Of a DNA stretch of 25,924 nucleotides, positions 14,717 to 22,443 are shown piece after piece. The translations under genes and the position numbers were made by a program. Source of the DNA: Opitutaceae bacterium (lineage in GTDB: Bacteria > Verrucomicrobiota > Verrucomicrobiia > Opitutales > Opitutaceae). The stretch is taken from the NCBI GenBank assembly GCA_009919985.1, contig RGAX01000009.1:1-25924 (forward strand). Direction: 5' to 3'. The notes beneath the pieces were generated by a model. It had not been told where the DNA came from and searched no databases. It saw only the letters and a list, made by a program, of their open reading frames with translations. The first letter of the stretch is position 1. The number at the start of each line of letters is the position of its first letter.

Positions 14717-16030
14717 TTAACGCACCAAGGCTACGACCGTGAGCAAAACCGCTTGGGGACCGAGATGGGAGTTCGTTGAATCAAACGATTCGTCCAGTGA
14801 ATGCGCGCGACTGGCTTCACCACCGCCGCCAAGAGTGACGGCGGGAATACCCAGCTGCATCGGAACATTAGAATCCGTCGAACCTGCGCCCAAGGAAGGA
14901 ATGACGACCTGCTTCGGGAGATTGGAATCAGTCGTTCCCACGCTCAAAGAAGGCAGGCTACCGATCGCCGTAACGGATGCGCTAGCGATTTTAACAATTG
15001 CAGAGTCTTCGGGCGTCTGTCCCGCGGGACGTAAACCGACCAATTCGATATCGACGGAAACCGCACCGCGATTTTTCCAGCGAGCGTTTTCCGTTTTTAC
15101 GGAATCGGCGACTGCGGCATTGAATTGATCACGGACGGAGTCGAGCGCGGCCATCGTCTCGGAGCGCATGTCGACTTCGAACCACGTTTCAAAGGCGATA
15201 GAGTTGACTGAAGTGCCGCCGTTGATGCGACCGACATTGAAGGTGGTCTTAGGCGTAGCCGGTACGGTGATATCGCCGATCTTGGCTATCGCGCGCCCGA
15301 GCGCGTGAATGGGGTTAGCCATGCCGAAGGCGCCGTAGCTATGTCCGCCTGGGCCTTTGAACGTGACCCGATAACGATAGCTGCCGACACCGGCATTAGT
15401 GATGCGGTTTTGGCTGCCAGGCTCGATCGAAATGAAAGAATCAATTTTTCCTTTAAGCGTTACGTTAAATAATTCCTTAGCGCCTCGGAGATCTCCGAGC
15501 CCCTCTTCGCCGACGTTGGCCACGAAAGTGATCGAGCCGGTGGTTTTAACGCCGCCTTCGTCAAGCGCGCGGATGACGCTCAGCATTGCGGCTAGTCCGC
15601 GTCCATCGTCACCAATACCAGGAGCGCGCAGAAACTTGCCGTCACGTTTGACACGCACATCAGTTCCTTCGGGAAACACCGTGTCGAGATGGGCGGCTAC
15701 GACGACATTGGGCTTGGCCAAAGCGCCAGGGCGCACGCCAATGACGTTGCCCACTTTATCCACCCGTATTTCTTTAAGACCGAGTTGCTCAAAGAGACGT
15801 TTCACCTCAAGACCGCGCGCCGTCTCGTTAAATGGGGGCGCCGGAATTTCCGTAAGGCGAGCTTGTAGATTGAGCGTTTCCGGCTCGTTACGTTCCACGG
15901 CGGCTAGGGCCGCTTTCACCGTCGGGTCGTTAAGGAGCATCGCAGGTTCGACCGCGGCTAATAAAAACGAAGTCGAGCTCAGTAAAGCTACGACGTAACC
16001 AAACAAGGAGTGACGAAGGAGTGATTTCAT
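14717..16030 (-). CDS. Secreted M20-family zinc metallopeptidase with an internal tandem duplication
   Basis: This 437-aa protein has a signal peptide (SLFGYVVALLSSTSFLLAA) and the layout of M20 aminopeptidases and dipeptidases. Metal and catalytic residues are visible: H114 and D116 in VAAHLDTVFPEG, bridging D141 in PGIGDDGRG, general base E175 with E176 in NVGEEGLGD, E203 in SIEPG and H410 in SRAHSLDE. The dimerisation or lid domain begins near VTFKGPGGHSYGAFGMANP. An 18-residue segment is tandemly repeated: 359-376 (with SLSVGTTDSNLP) and 377-394 (with SLGAGSTDSNVP); I recall homologues carrying a single GSTDSN-type copy. ATG 16030 is preferred over the in-frame TTG at 16042. It is divergent from the secreted cupin gene and ends at a clear terminator. 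Peptide substrate is not predictable. Confidence 0.9.
   Translation of the reverse strand: MKSLLRHSLFGYVVALLSSTSFLLAAVEPAMLLNDPTVKAALAAVERNEPETLNLQARLTEIPAPPFNETARGLEVKRLFEQLGLKEIRVDKVGNVIGVRPGALAKPNVVVAAHLDTVFPEGTDVRVKRDGKFLRAPGIGDDGRGLAAMLSVIRALDEGGVKTTGSITFVANVGEEGLGDLRGAKELFNVTLKGKIDSFISIEPGSQNRITNAGVGSYRYRVTFKGPGGHSYGAFGMANPIHALGRAIAKIGDITVPATPKTTFNVGRINGGTSVNSIAFETWFEVDMRSETMAALDSVRDQFNAAVADSVKTENARWKNRGAVSVDIELVGLRPAGQTPEDSAIVKIASASVTAIGSLPSLSVGTTDSNLPKQVVIPSLGAGSTDSNVPMQLGIPAVTLGGGGEASRAHSLDESFDSTNSHLGPQAVLLTVVALVR
14849..14956 (-). repeat. Two diverged 54-base tandem units inside the M20 peptidase gene
   Basis: Units 14903-14956 and 14849-14902 encode 18 residues each. Aligned residue by residue they share PSL, G, TDSN, P and Q with mostly conservative changes in between; the DNA has diverged mainly by substitution, so the duplication is not recent. 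The frame is preserved. Confidence 0.8.
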
Positions 16031-16106
16031 GGATATTTTCAAGGATCAGCACGATTCATCACCTAACCCGTGTCAGCTTAAATTCCCCCGCCCCGCGCCT
16101 TTTGTT

Positions 16107-16553
16107 ATGAAAATTCTAACACTTATCTGCTGTTTGGTAATTCCAGTTGCCTGGAATCTAAATGCTGCGGAAGCACCGAAATCAGTAACCAAATCCACGG
16201 TGATCGATTGGGCCAAATTGGCCGTCAAGCCGACTAAAACGGGTGAGCGGCGCGAACTCTTTGATGCGCCCACACTCACGCTCAATAATTTAGAAGGGCA
16301 TGTCACCACGATCCGCCCGGGTGAAGTGCCGCATCCGCCGCACCGCCATCCCGACGAGGAAATGATCCTAATCAAAGAAGGTACTCTCGAAGTTACCATC
16401 AATGGCGAGACGCAGCGCGCTAGTACGGGTTCCGTGTTCTTCTACGCGTCCAACGATCTGCATGGCATGCGCAACGTCGGCTCAACGCCGGCCACTTACT
16501 ACGTGTTTCGTTTTGTCACAGCGAAAACCCCGCCTCCTGCAGCTCGTCCCTGA
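16107..16553 (+). CDS. Secreted single-domain cupin protein
   Basis: This 148-aa protein has a signal peptide (MKILTLICCLVIPVAWNLNA, cleavage near AAEAP) and one cupin barrel. Cupin motif 1 is complete: H79, H81 and E85 in PHPPHRHPDEEM, followed by LIKEGTLEVTING. Motif 2 carries H119 in ASNDLHGMRNVG. These four residues normally bind a divalent metal. Single-domain cupins of this kind have very varied roles, from isomerases and dioxygenases to ligand binding, so no reaction is assigned. The in-frame start at 16029 would overlap the divergent M20 gene and lack a signal peptide, so ATG 16107 is used. The 76 bases between the two divergent starts must hold both promoters. It converges on sufT. 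Confidence 0.8.
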   Translation: MKILTLICCLVIPVAWNLNAAEAPKSVTKSTVIDWAKLAVKPTKTGERRELFDAPTLTLNNLEGHVTTIRPGEVPHPPHRHPDEEMILIKEGTLEVTINGETQRASTGSVFFYASNDLHGMRNVGSTPATYYVFRFVTAKTPPPAARP

Positions 16554-16631
16554 GCCTGTGGCTGACTGGAGTCGGCGTGACCACAGAGCTAAGCCGTAAA
16601 ATTGTAAAGGAGAGGCAAGAGCTGCGGCAGG

Positions 16632-17162
16632 TTATTCCAGCCCCAATGTCTTGCGCCCCTCCGGAGAGATCATCTGAGGCGTCCAAATGGGATCCCATAC
16701 GATGTGAACTTTGGCCGCGCTCACCGTGGGTAAGGCCGCGATTTTTTGACGAGCATCTTCGGCGATCACCGGCCCCATGCCACAACCTTGCGCAGTGAGC
16801 GTCATCTTTGCTTCAACGCTGTGCGTGCCATCCGGTAGTACATCAATCGCCAAATCATACACTAGACCGAGATCCACGATGTTCACGGGGATTTCAGGAT
16901 CAAAACACGTTTTAAGTGCCGCCCAGATCGCTTGTTCACTCAAGGCGCCCGCTACAACGTTCACGGCCTCGACGACAGGGGTGTAACCCGCCAATGCGCC
17001 GGTATTTTCAGCCGCTATGCGAAATAGACCACGGTCGGTGCGCACGGTGACGTTCCCGCCGAGAGTTTGGGTGATGTACACGCTGGCGCCAGCGCTCAAA
17101 GTGAGCGCCTCGCCCGAGGGAATAGCGGTGGCCGGGGTGTCGTGAGTCAGCGTGGTATCCAT
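16632..17162 (-). CDS. sufT: Iron-sulfur cluster assembly protein SufT (long form, DUF59/MIP18 family)
   Basis: This 176-aa protein has an N-terminal ~75-residue region (SGEALTLSAGASVYITQTLG, then GGNVTVRTDRGLFRIA) typical of the long SufT form, followed by a MIP18/DUF59 domain. The domain shows C86 before the signature DPEIPVNIVDLGLVYDL (88-104), the second motif MTLTAQGCGMGP (120-131) and the family ending VWDPIWTPQMISPEGR (155-170). SufT helps mature Fe-S proteins in the cytosol, and the cysteines and acidic residues of the DUF59 core are the likely functional sites. No other suf gene is in the window. It starts 12 bases after the end of the disrupted sppA gene on the same strand and has no Shine-Dalgarno sequence, so it probably depended on the sppA transcript. 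Confidence 0.9.
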   Translation of the reverse strand: MDTTLTHDTPATAIPSGEALTLSAGASVYITQTLGGNVTVRTDRGLFRIAAENTGALAGYTPVVEAVNVVAGALSEQAIWAALKTCFDPEIPVNIVDLGLVYDLAIDVLPDGTHSVEAKMTLTAQGCGMGPVIAEDARQKIAALPTVSAAKVHIVWDPIWTPQMISPEGRKTLGLE

Positions 17163-17174
17163 GATTTTTTTGAG

Positions 17175-18894
17175 TTAACGCAGCGAGAGCTCCATCGGCA
17201 TACGCGCGTAGATGCCTTGAGGATCGTTGAACGTCTTAAGTGTGGCGAGATCGTGTTTCAACCGCGCGGTGATTTGACCAATGACGCCAAGGGCTTGAGC
17301 GTGAGCATCGGGATTAAATCGCTCCATGAGTTCGCCGATCGTCTCGGCTAATTCCTTTCTCAAAGGATACTCGATCAGTCGGTAGTTTTTCCCGAGTCCA
17401 GCCTTGGTCGCCGCGAACTGGATCGCATCATCAAGTCCACCGAGCTCATCCACCAAGCCGAGTTTTTTCGCTTCAGCTCCCGACCACACACGGCCTTGGG
17501 CTATTTCTTGTACGTCTTCTTTTTTAAGCTTCCGAGCCGTGGCCACCTTGCCAACAAATTCACCATAAATCCAGTCGACCATGTTTTGAAAAATTGCGAG
17601 TTCGTCGTCGGTCTTGGGCCGCGTGATGGTGATGGCGTCTGCGTATTTACCCGTCTTCACCACATCAAATGTGAAACCAACGTTATTGGCGAGTTTCTGC
17701 ACGTCGAATTGCAGACCAAAAACTCCAATTGACCCAGTGATGGTCGTGGGCTCCGCAAAAATGCGATCACCATCCGCAGCGATCCAGTAACCGCCCGAGG
17801 CCGCATAAGTGCCCATGGAAATAATCACCGGTTTGAGTTTGCGCGCGAGTCGCACTTCGCGGGCTATATTTTCCGAGGCTGAAGCGCTGCCACCAGGACT
17901 GTTCACCCGAAGAACGATGGCCTTCACGGTATCATCTTGGCGAAGGCGACGAATTTCACGGGCGAATTTCACGCCGCCGATCTCACCGCTTTCACCGATG
18001 CCATCTACGATACTACCCTCGGCGTAAATGATCGCGACTTTACCGCGTCCAGTGCCGACTGACTTAGCCTCATCCGCTGCAGGTTTCGTAGAAGTAATGG
18101 CCACATCTTTGGACATTTTAGCGTAGGCCGCGATTTCGATTTGTTTGAAGGTGATCTTATCTTGCGCCGAGGGGCCGGTTTTTTTGCGTAGTTCGGAAAT
18201 GATTTCGTCACGATAGGCGATTCGATCCACGAGTTTAGCGGCCTTGGCTTTTTCGGGGCGAATGATCCCTTCGGCGTCGACGACGGATTGTATCTTTTCG
18301 CGATTCAGACTGCGACCTTGCGCCATGTCGTCGAGCATCGAGCCCCAGAGGTCGTTGAGTAACTTCAGGGTTTGCTCCCGGCTTTCAAGGCTCATATTTT
18401 TACGCGTAAAGGGTTCGACGAAAGATTTGTATTTGCCGACGCGGGTCACTTGCACACCGATGCCAAATTTCTCAAAAGCGCCCGTGTAAAACATCGGTTC
18501 ACTCGCAAGCCCGGGCATGATAATCATACCGAAAGGATCCAGCGTGATGTCGGTTGCGACCGAGGCGAGATAGTAGTCCTTCGTTGTTACCGCTTCGAGA
18601 TAAGCCAAGACGGGTTGTCTTAGCACCTCGGATAGCCCGAGTCACAGCGCGAAGCTGAAGCGTAGAAGCATGACCGCCGGTAAACTGAGTGAAATCCACC
18701 TGCGCAGGCGCATCAGTGATGTTAACGGCCAAATCGAAAACGAGATAAGAACCGCGATCGATCGTTGGGGCTTTTTTATCGCCAGTCATAGACACGATCG
18801 CACCCAGTAAGCCGATAAACAAAAGGATCGCGCCACCGGTAAAAACTACGAGCGCTACCAGCGCGCCCAGCATTGAGGTGAAGAAATTTTTCAT
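17175..18894 (-). pseudogene. sppA: Signal peptide peptidase SppA (67-kDa type, S49), disrupted by deletion and frameshift in the first domain
   Basis: The first piece starts at ATG 18894 with a membrane helix (ALVALVVFTGGAILLFIGLL), then SYLVFDLAVNITDAP and LRAVTRAIR, where homology stops at about residue 89 (base 18628). The rest is in another frame, resuming at PVLAYLEAVTTKDYYLASVA (from about 18614) to the stop at 17175-17177. Long SppA proteins have about 35 residues between these points, including part of the first S49 core; neither frame supplies them, so bases were lost out of frame near 18614-18630. Downstream the lysine of the Ser-Lys dyad (RVGKYKSFVEPFTR) and the serine region (SMGTYAASGGYWIAADGD) are intact. 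A GTG at 18626 could start the second piece but would lack the anchor. AGGA lies upstream of ATG 18894, one of few SD-like sites here. Assembly error is an alternative. Confidence 0.75.
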
Positions 18895-19062
18895 TCAGCA
18901 CCCATCCTAACAGTCGCACGAAGCGCAGCCAGTAGAAACGTCGCGTCCGCCAACCCAAACACCTCAACGCCCTTACCCGTGGAGCGAGATTCGTAACTCA
19001 CCTGTTACAAAGGAAGGTACAGCGAGGTTGCATCCTGCCTAGGCCCTCGACAGAACTAAGGT

Positions 19063-20550
19063 ATGAGCGAGCAAAAAGAACTACTTACGACCAACCGCAA
19101 AGCTCTCACAATCAACCTAGATGAACCGAAATACGGCACCTTCGCAGAAATCGGCGCCGGCCAAGAGGTCGCACGGGTGTTTTTCCAAGCCGGGGGCGCA
19201 TCAGGCACGATAGCCAAAACGATCTCTGCTTACGACATGACGTTCAGCGATGCCATCTACGGCAAAGCCCCTCGATACGTCTCTCGCGAACGTCTAGGCC
19301 TAATGCTCGATCACGAGTATCAACTCCTCAACGAGCGCCTCGCTACGCAACGCGGCGAACGCACCATGTTCTTCGCCTTCGCCGACACCGTGTCCGCGCG
19401 TAATTTCAAAGGCACCAACGAAGCTCACGGTTGGATGGGTATCCGCTTCCAGACCGAACCAGGCGGCCCACCCAGTGAAGTGGTTCTTCACGTGCGCATG
19501 TGGGACAAAGAAAATATCCTCCAGCAACAGGCTCTAGGTATCATCGGCGTAAACCTCATCTACGGAGCGTTTTATTATCATACCGACCCACGCAAACTCG
19601 TCGAATCACTCCTGGATAACCTTTCCGCCGACCGCATCGAAGTCGACATGTTGAAATTAGGCGGCCCCGCGTTTCAAAACGTGGATAACCGACTCATGTC
19701 GCTCATGCTCGTCGAATTCGGCCTCACCAACGCCGTTATGTTCGGCCCGGGCGGTGACGTACTCCAACCCTCTGAAGTTCTTTACCACAAACCCATTCTC
19801 GTCGAACGCGGTTCATTCCGCCCCGTCACGCACGTCAACGTCGACATGCTCAACTGTGCGACTGCCCAATTCGTCCAAGAACCTTTAGTAAAGGGCAAAC
19901 AAGTCGTGGTGCTCATGGAAATAACCATGCACAACCTGCTCGCCGCCGGGGAACTCGACCCCAAAGATTTCTTGGCGCGCGTCGATCTCCTGGGCGACAT
20001 CGGCTTCAACGTCCTAATCTCAAATTACTCCGAATACTACCGACTCACCTCTTACTTTAGGCGCTACACTAAAGAAATGATCGGCGTGACGATGGGCATC
20101 AATAACCTCATCGAAATTTTCAACGAAAAGTATTACGAGAATCTTGAGGGCGGTATCTTGGAATCCTTTGGCCGCCTCTTTCGTAATTCGGTTAAGCTCT
20201 ATATCTATCCCATGCGGCAGGATGGTTTCGATGTTTACACCGCCTCAGGGCAACCCGTCCCAACCAACTCAGGCCGCACCCCAAGTCACGCCTTCGCTTC
20301 GAGCGTGCTCATCAACGCCAAAAACGTCCAGATCGCTGATCACCTGCGCAACCTGTACGCCCACTTGCTCGAAGCGCACTACATCGACTGCATCGTCGGA
20401 TTCGACCCCTCGATTCTTCATATTTTCTCACGTGATGTCTTGCGACGCATCAAGGAAGGCGACGCCTCTTGGGAAAAAATGGTGCCCGAGGCTGTGGTCG
20501 CCGCGATCAAACGCCGCGAGCTCTTTGGTTGCACCAATACCAAAAGCTGA
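19063..20550 (+). CDS. Conserved 495-aa cytosolic protein of unknown function
   Basis: The protein is soluble, with no signal peptide or membrane helix. Strongly patterned blocks include ISAYDMTFSDAIYGKAPRYV, LGIIGVNLIYGAFY, DRIEVDMLKLGG, NRLMSLMLVEFGLTNAVMF, VERGSFRPVTHVNVDML, LEGGILESFGRLF and FSRDVLRRIKEGDASW. I recall similar proteins of about 480 residues in many bacteria, mostly hypothetical and sometimes labelled nicotinate-nucleotide adenylyltransferase; no HxGH-type nucleotidyltransferase motif is visible here, so I do not adopt that name. The 168 bases upstream are shared with the divergent sppA start. A TAAGG directly before the ATG is too close to act as a normal ribosome-binding site. 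Blocks such as DRVDLLGDIGFNVLISNYSE-like segments suggest an alpha/beta fold, but no reaction can be proposed. Confidence 0.85.
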   Translation: MSEQKELLTTNRKALTINLDEPKYGTFAEIGAGQEVARVFFQAGGASGTIAKTISAYDMTFSDAIYGKAPRYVSRERLGLMLDHEYQLLNERLATQRGERTMFFAFADTVSARNFKGTNEAHGWMGIRFQTEPGGPPSEVVLHVRMWDKENILQQQALGIIGVNLIYGAFYYHTDPRKLVESLLDNLSADRIEVDMLKLGGPAFQNVDNRLMSLMLVEFGLTNAVMFGPGGDVLQPSEVLYHKPILVERGSFRPVTHVNVDMLNCATAQFVQEPLVKGKQVVVLMEITMHNLLAAGELDPKDFLARVDLLGDIGFNVLISNYSEYYRLTSYFRRYTKEMIGVTMGINNLIEIFNEKYYENLEGGILESFGRLFRNSVKLYIYPMRQDGFDVYTASGQPVPTNSGRTPSHAFASSVLINAKNVQIADHLRNLYAHLLEAHYIDCIVGFDPSILHIFSRDVLRRIKEGDASWEKMVPEAVVAAIKRRELFGCTNTKS

Positions 20551-20677
20551 GTCCTGCTTCTAAGCATCACGCCTTCGCACAAGCCAACGTGCGCGGGTCA
20601 GCCAAAAGTAATTCGTCGAGGCTAAATTTTACGCGTGTTTATCACTGAATTTTGCTCCTAGCTCGGCGATTCCCAAC

Positions 20678-21532
20678 ATGCGATTTCACAAATACCACGC
20701 CCTCGGCAACGACTACATTGTGCTCGATCCCCGCGATTTCCCCTCTTGGCGGCCTGCACCGACGATCGAGCAGATACGCGTCGTGTGCCACCGCAATTTC
20801 GGCGTCGGTTCCGACGGTATTCTTTGGGGTCCGCTGCCCTCGCAAAAAAGCCAATTTGGTCTGCGTATTTTTAACCCCGATGGCTCTGAAGCAGAAAAAT
20901 CTGGCAACGGCCTGCGCATTTTCTCACGCTTCCTCTACGACCAAGGTCTAGTCAAAGAGCCGAATTTCACCGTCGAAGTCCCCGGTGGCCAAGTCGCCGT
21001 GGCACTCAAGGACAACGCTCAGTTGATCTCTATCGCGATGGGGCACGTCAGTTTTTCGTCCGAAAAAATCCCAGTTGTTGGAGCAACGCGTGAAGTGCTA
21101 AACGAGAAAATCAAGATCCTAGACCGCGAGTTTACCTATTGCGCCGCCACGATCGGAAATCCGCACTGTGTACTCCCGCTCACGGAAATCTCCGCTGAGA
21201 TGGCTCACAAATACGGCCCACACCTCGAGACCCACTCCAATTTTCCGCGCAAAACTAACGTTCAATTTCTCAAAGTTTTGGACCGCGCCAATATTCAGAT
21301 CGAAATCTGGGAACGTGGTGCGGGTTACACCCTCGCATCCGGCAGCAGTAGTAGCGCCAGCGCCGCCGTGGCCCATCGTCTCGGACTGGTCGATCGAAAC
21401 ATCACCGTACACATGCCCGGCGGTAAAATCGGCATCGAAATCGGCGACGAGTTTTCCATCATGATGACTGGCACCGTCAACAAAGTCGCCGAAGGTCACA
21501 TGCATGCCGAACTCTTTGCCGTCAAAGTGTAG
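20678..21532 (+). CDS. dapF: Diaminopimelate epimerase family protein with both catalytic cysteines replaced by serine
   Basis: This 284-aa protein aligns with DapF over its whole length: FHKYHALGNDYIVLDP at the start, HRNFGVGSDGIL, FNPDGSEAEKSGNG, GNPHC, ERGAGYTLASGSSSSA and the C-terminal MTGTVNKVAEG. DapF interconverts LL- and meso-diaminopimelate for lysine and peptidoglycan using two cysteines as acid and base. Here the first (E. coli QCGNG) is S75 in KSGNG and the second (E. coli ACGSGA) is S221 in ASGSSS, while substrate-contacting neighbours such as N8-like GND, ERGAG and GNPH are kept. Serine is a much weaker base, so the enzyme may be slow, act on another substrate, or be inactive. 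Neighbours are not lysine or cell-wall genes. The family is certain; the DapF activity is not, and the symbol is given for homology only. Confidence 0.8.
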   Translation: MRFHKYHALGNDYIVLDPRDFPSWRPAPTIEQIRVVCHRNFGVGSDGILWGPLPSQKSQFGLRIFNPDGSEAEKSGNGLRIFSRFLYDQGLVKEPNFTVEVPGGQVAVALKDNAQLISIAMGHVSFSSEKIPVVGATREVLNEKIKILDREFTYCAATIGNPHCVLPLTEISAEMAHKYGPHLETHSNFPRKTNVQFLKVLDRANIQIEIWERGAGYTLASGSSSSASAAVAHRLGLVDRNITVHMPGGKIGIEIGDEFSIMMTGTVNKVAEGHMHAELFAVKV

Positions 21533-21846
21533 CCCGCAGAAACTTCGTTCAGCGCGCAGTTACGCCCAATCTCCCTGGCCACGACCCAGCGCAAACGTCC
21601 CACCCTCACCTTAATCGCGCTTCTGTTCGCTTTGGTGCTTTGGGGCCTAGCGATCCTCTGAGCACAGCTCGTCACCTATCCGCGCAACTTTCGACTCGCG
21701 CCCGCGCAACTCGCGGCATCTCTTTACTTATCTCATGCGTAGCACCTCACAGCATCATGCCGCTCCTGCTGTCGTCGCATCTCTCCGGTTATATTTCGTG
21801 GACAAACCAGGTGCACGGACTTGAACCTGCCCGGGTAATCCCCCGC
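21533..21846 (+). other. 314-base gap between dapF and the ECF sigma gene; possible remnant of a tiny membrane protein
   Basis: Most of the gap shows no gene, hairpin or convincing promoter. One frame reads TTQRKRPTLTLIALLFALVL and ends at TGA 21659-21661, a basic stretch followed by one membrane-helix-like segment. Back to the in-frame stop at 21530 it has no ATG, GTG or TTG (only a CTG at 21575), so it is either a remnant, a tiny protein with an unusual start, or chance. The last ~100 bases before ATG 21847 should hold the sigma gene promoter; a TGAAC at about 21822-21826 recalls ECF -35 elements but sits too close to the start to be trusted. Confidence 0.3.
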
Positions 21847-22443
21847 ATGAACACCGAGCAAACCGCTGATTTTTCCGATGCCCGCCATGCGGCGGACGCT
21901 CGATTGCTCGGCTTGGTGGCCGCGGGTGATAGCGCGGCTTTGGGCGAGCTCTACGATCGTTTTTCTCGCCCGCTTTACGCTACCGCAGTGCGTATCCTTA
22001 ATGACCCCGGCGAAGCCCAAGATATCGTCCATGACGCCTTCGTCTCAGTATGGGAAAAAGCCGCGAGCTTTGAAACTACTCGCGGCACCGCGTTTTCCTG
22101 GGTGCTCACCCTCACTCGTAACCGTGCCATTGACCGCCTGCGCTCACGGCGGCGTCGCCACGAATTGCTCGAAAGTTCCGCCCTCTCCGACCTCGGCCTT
22201 GACGAAAATTCCTCCGGCCCTGCCGCCGATCGAGCCGCCTCAACCTCAGATCAAGCCACCACTCTTCGCGCCGCAGTCGCCGCTTTACCCGCCGATCAAC
22301 AACGCGCGCTCAAACTTGCTTTTTTCAGCGGCCTCACGCAGGAGGAAATCGCCGCCCGTCTAGAAACTCCGCTCGGCACCATCAAAGCCCGCATCCGTCG
22401 CGGCCTGCTAAAGCTACGCGATCAACTCGCGAACCGTCTATGA
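21847..22443 (+). CDS. ECF-type RNA polymerase sigma factor
   Basis: This 198-aa protein has only sigma regions 2 and 4. Region 2 (about 34-102) includes LYDRFSRPLYATAVRIL, the polymerase-binding helix DIVHDAFVSVWEKA and the -10-reading WVLTLTRNRAIDRLRSRRRR. Region 4 (about 147-194) is a helix-turn-helix: LPADQQRALKLAFFSGLTQE, EIAARLETPLGTIKARIRRG. The linker between them is acidic and disordered-looking. ATG 21847 is used because the upstream extension to 21640 shows no family similarity. The stop overlaps the start of the anti-sigma gene (ATGA), the usual arrangement of an ECF sigma factor and its membrane-bound inhibitor, so the pair should be co-translated and respond to an envelope or redox signal. 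The regulon cannot be read from this window. Confidence 0.93.
   Translation: MNTEQTADFSDARHAADARLLGLVAAGDSAALGELYDRFSRPLYATAVRILNDPGEAQDIVHDAFVSVWEKAASFETTRGTAFSWVLTLTRNRAIDRLRSRRRRHELLESSALSDLGLDENSSGPAADRAASTSDQATTLRAAVAALPADQQRALKLAFFSGLTQEEIAARLETPLGTIKARIRRGLLKLRDQLANRL

Noticed and set aside
15399..15998. 199-aa open frame on the plus strand opposite the M20 peptidase
   Set aside because: It is antisense to a clear enzyme, is Ser/Arg/Pro-rich as expected of a GC-driven shadow, and has no recognisable motif.
16548..16590. CTGTGG...CCACAG inverted repeat after the cupin gene as a terminator
   Set aside because: Only six base pairs with a long loop and no T-run; too weak to call.
18499..18894. 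Two separate genes (a small membrane protein and a short SppA) instead of one broken sppA
   Set aside because: The first piece ends in the middle of the SppA N-terminal domain and then reads unrelated sequence; the second starts mid-domain without an anchor.
21640..21846. N-terminal extension of the sigma factor from 21640
   Set aside because: The extra 69 residues have no sigma-factor similarity and the usual ECF length is reached from ATG 21847.
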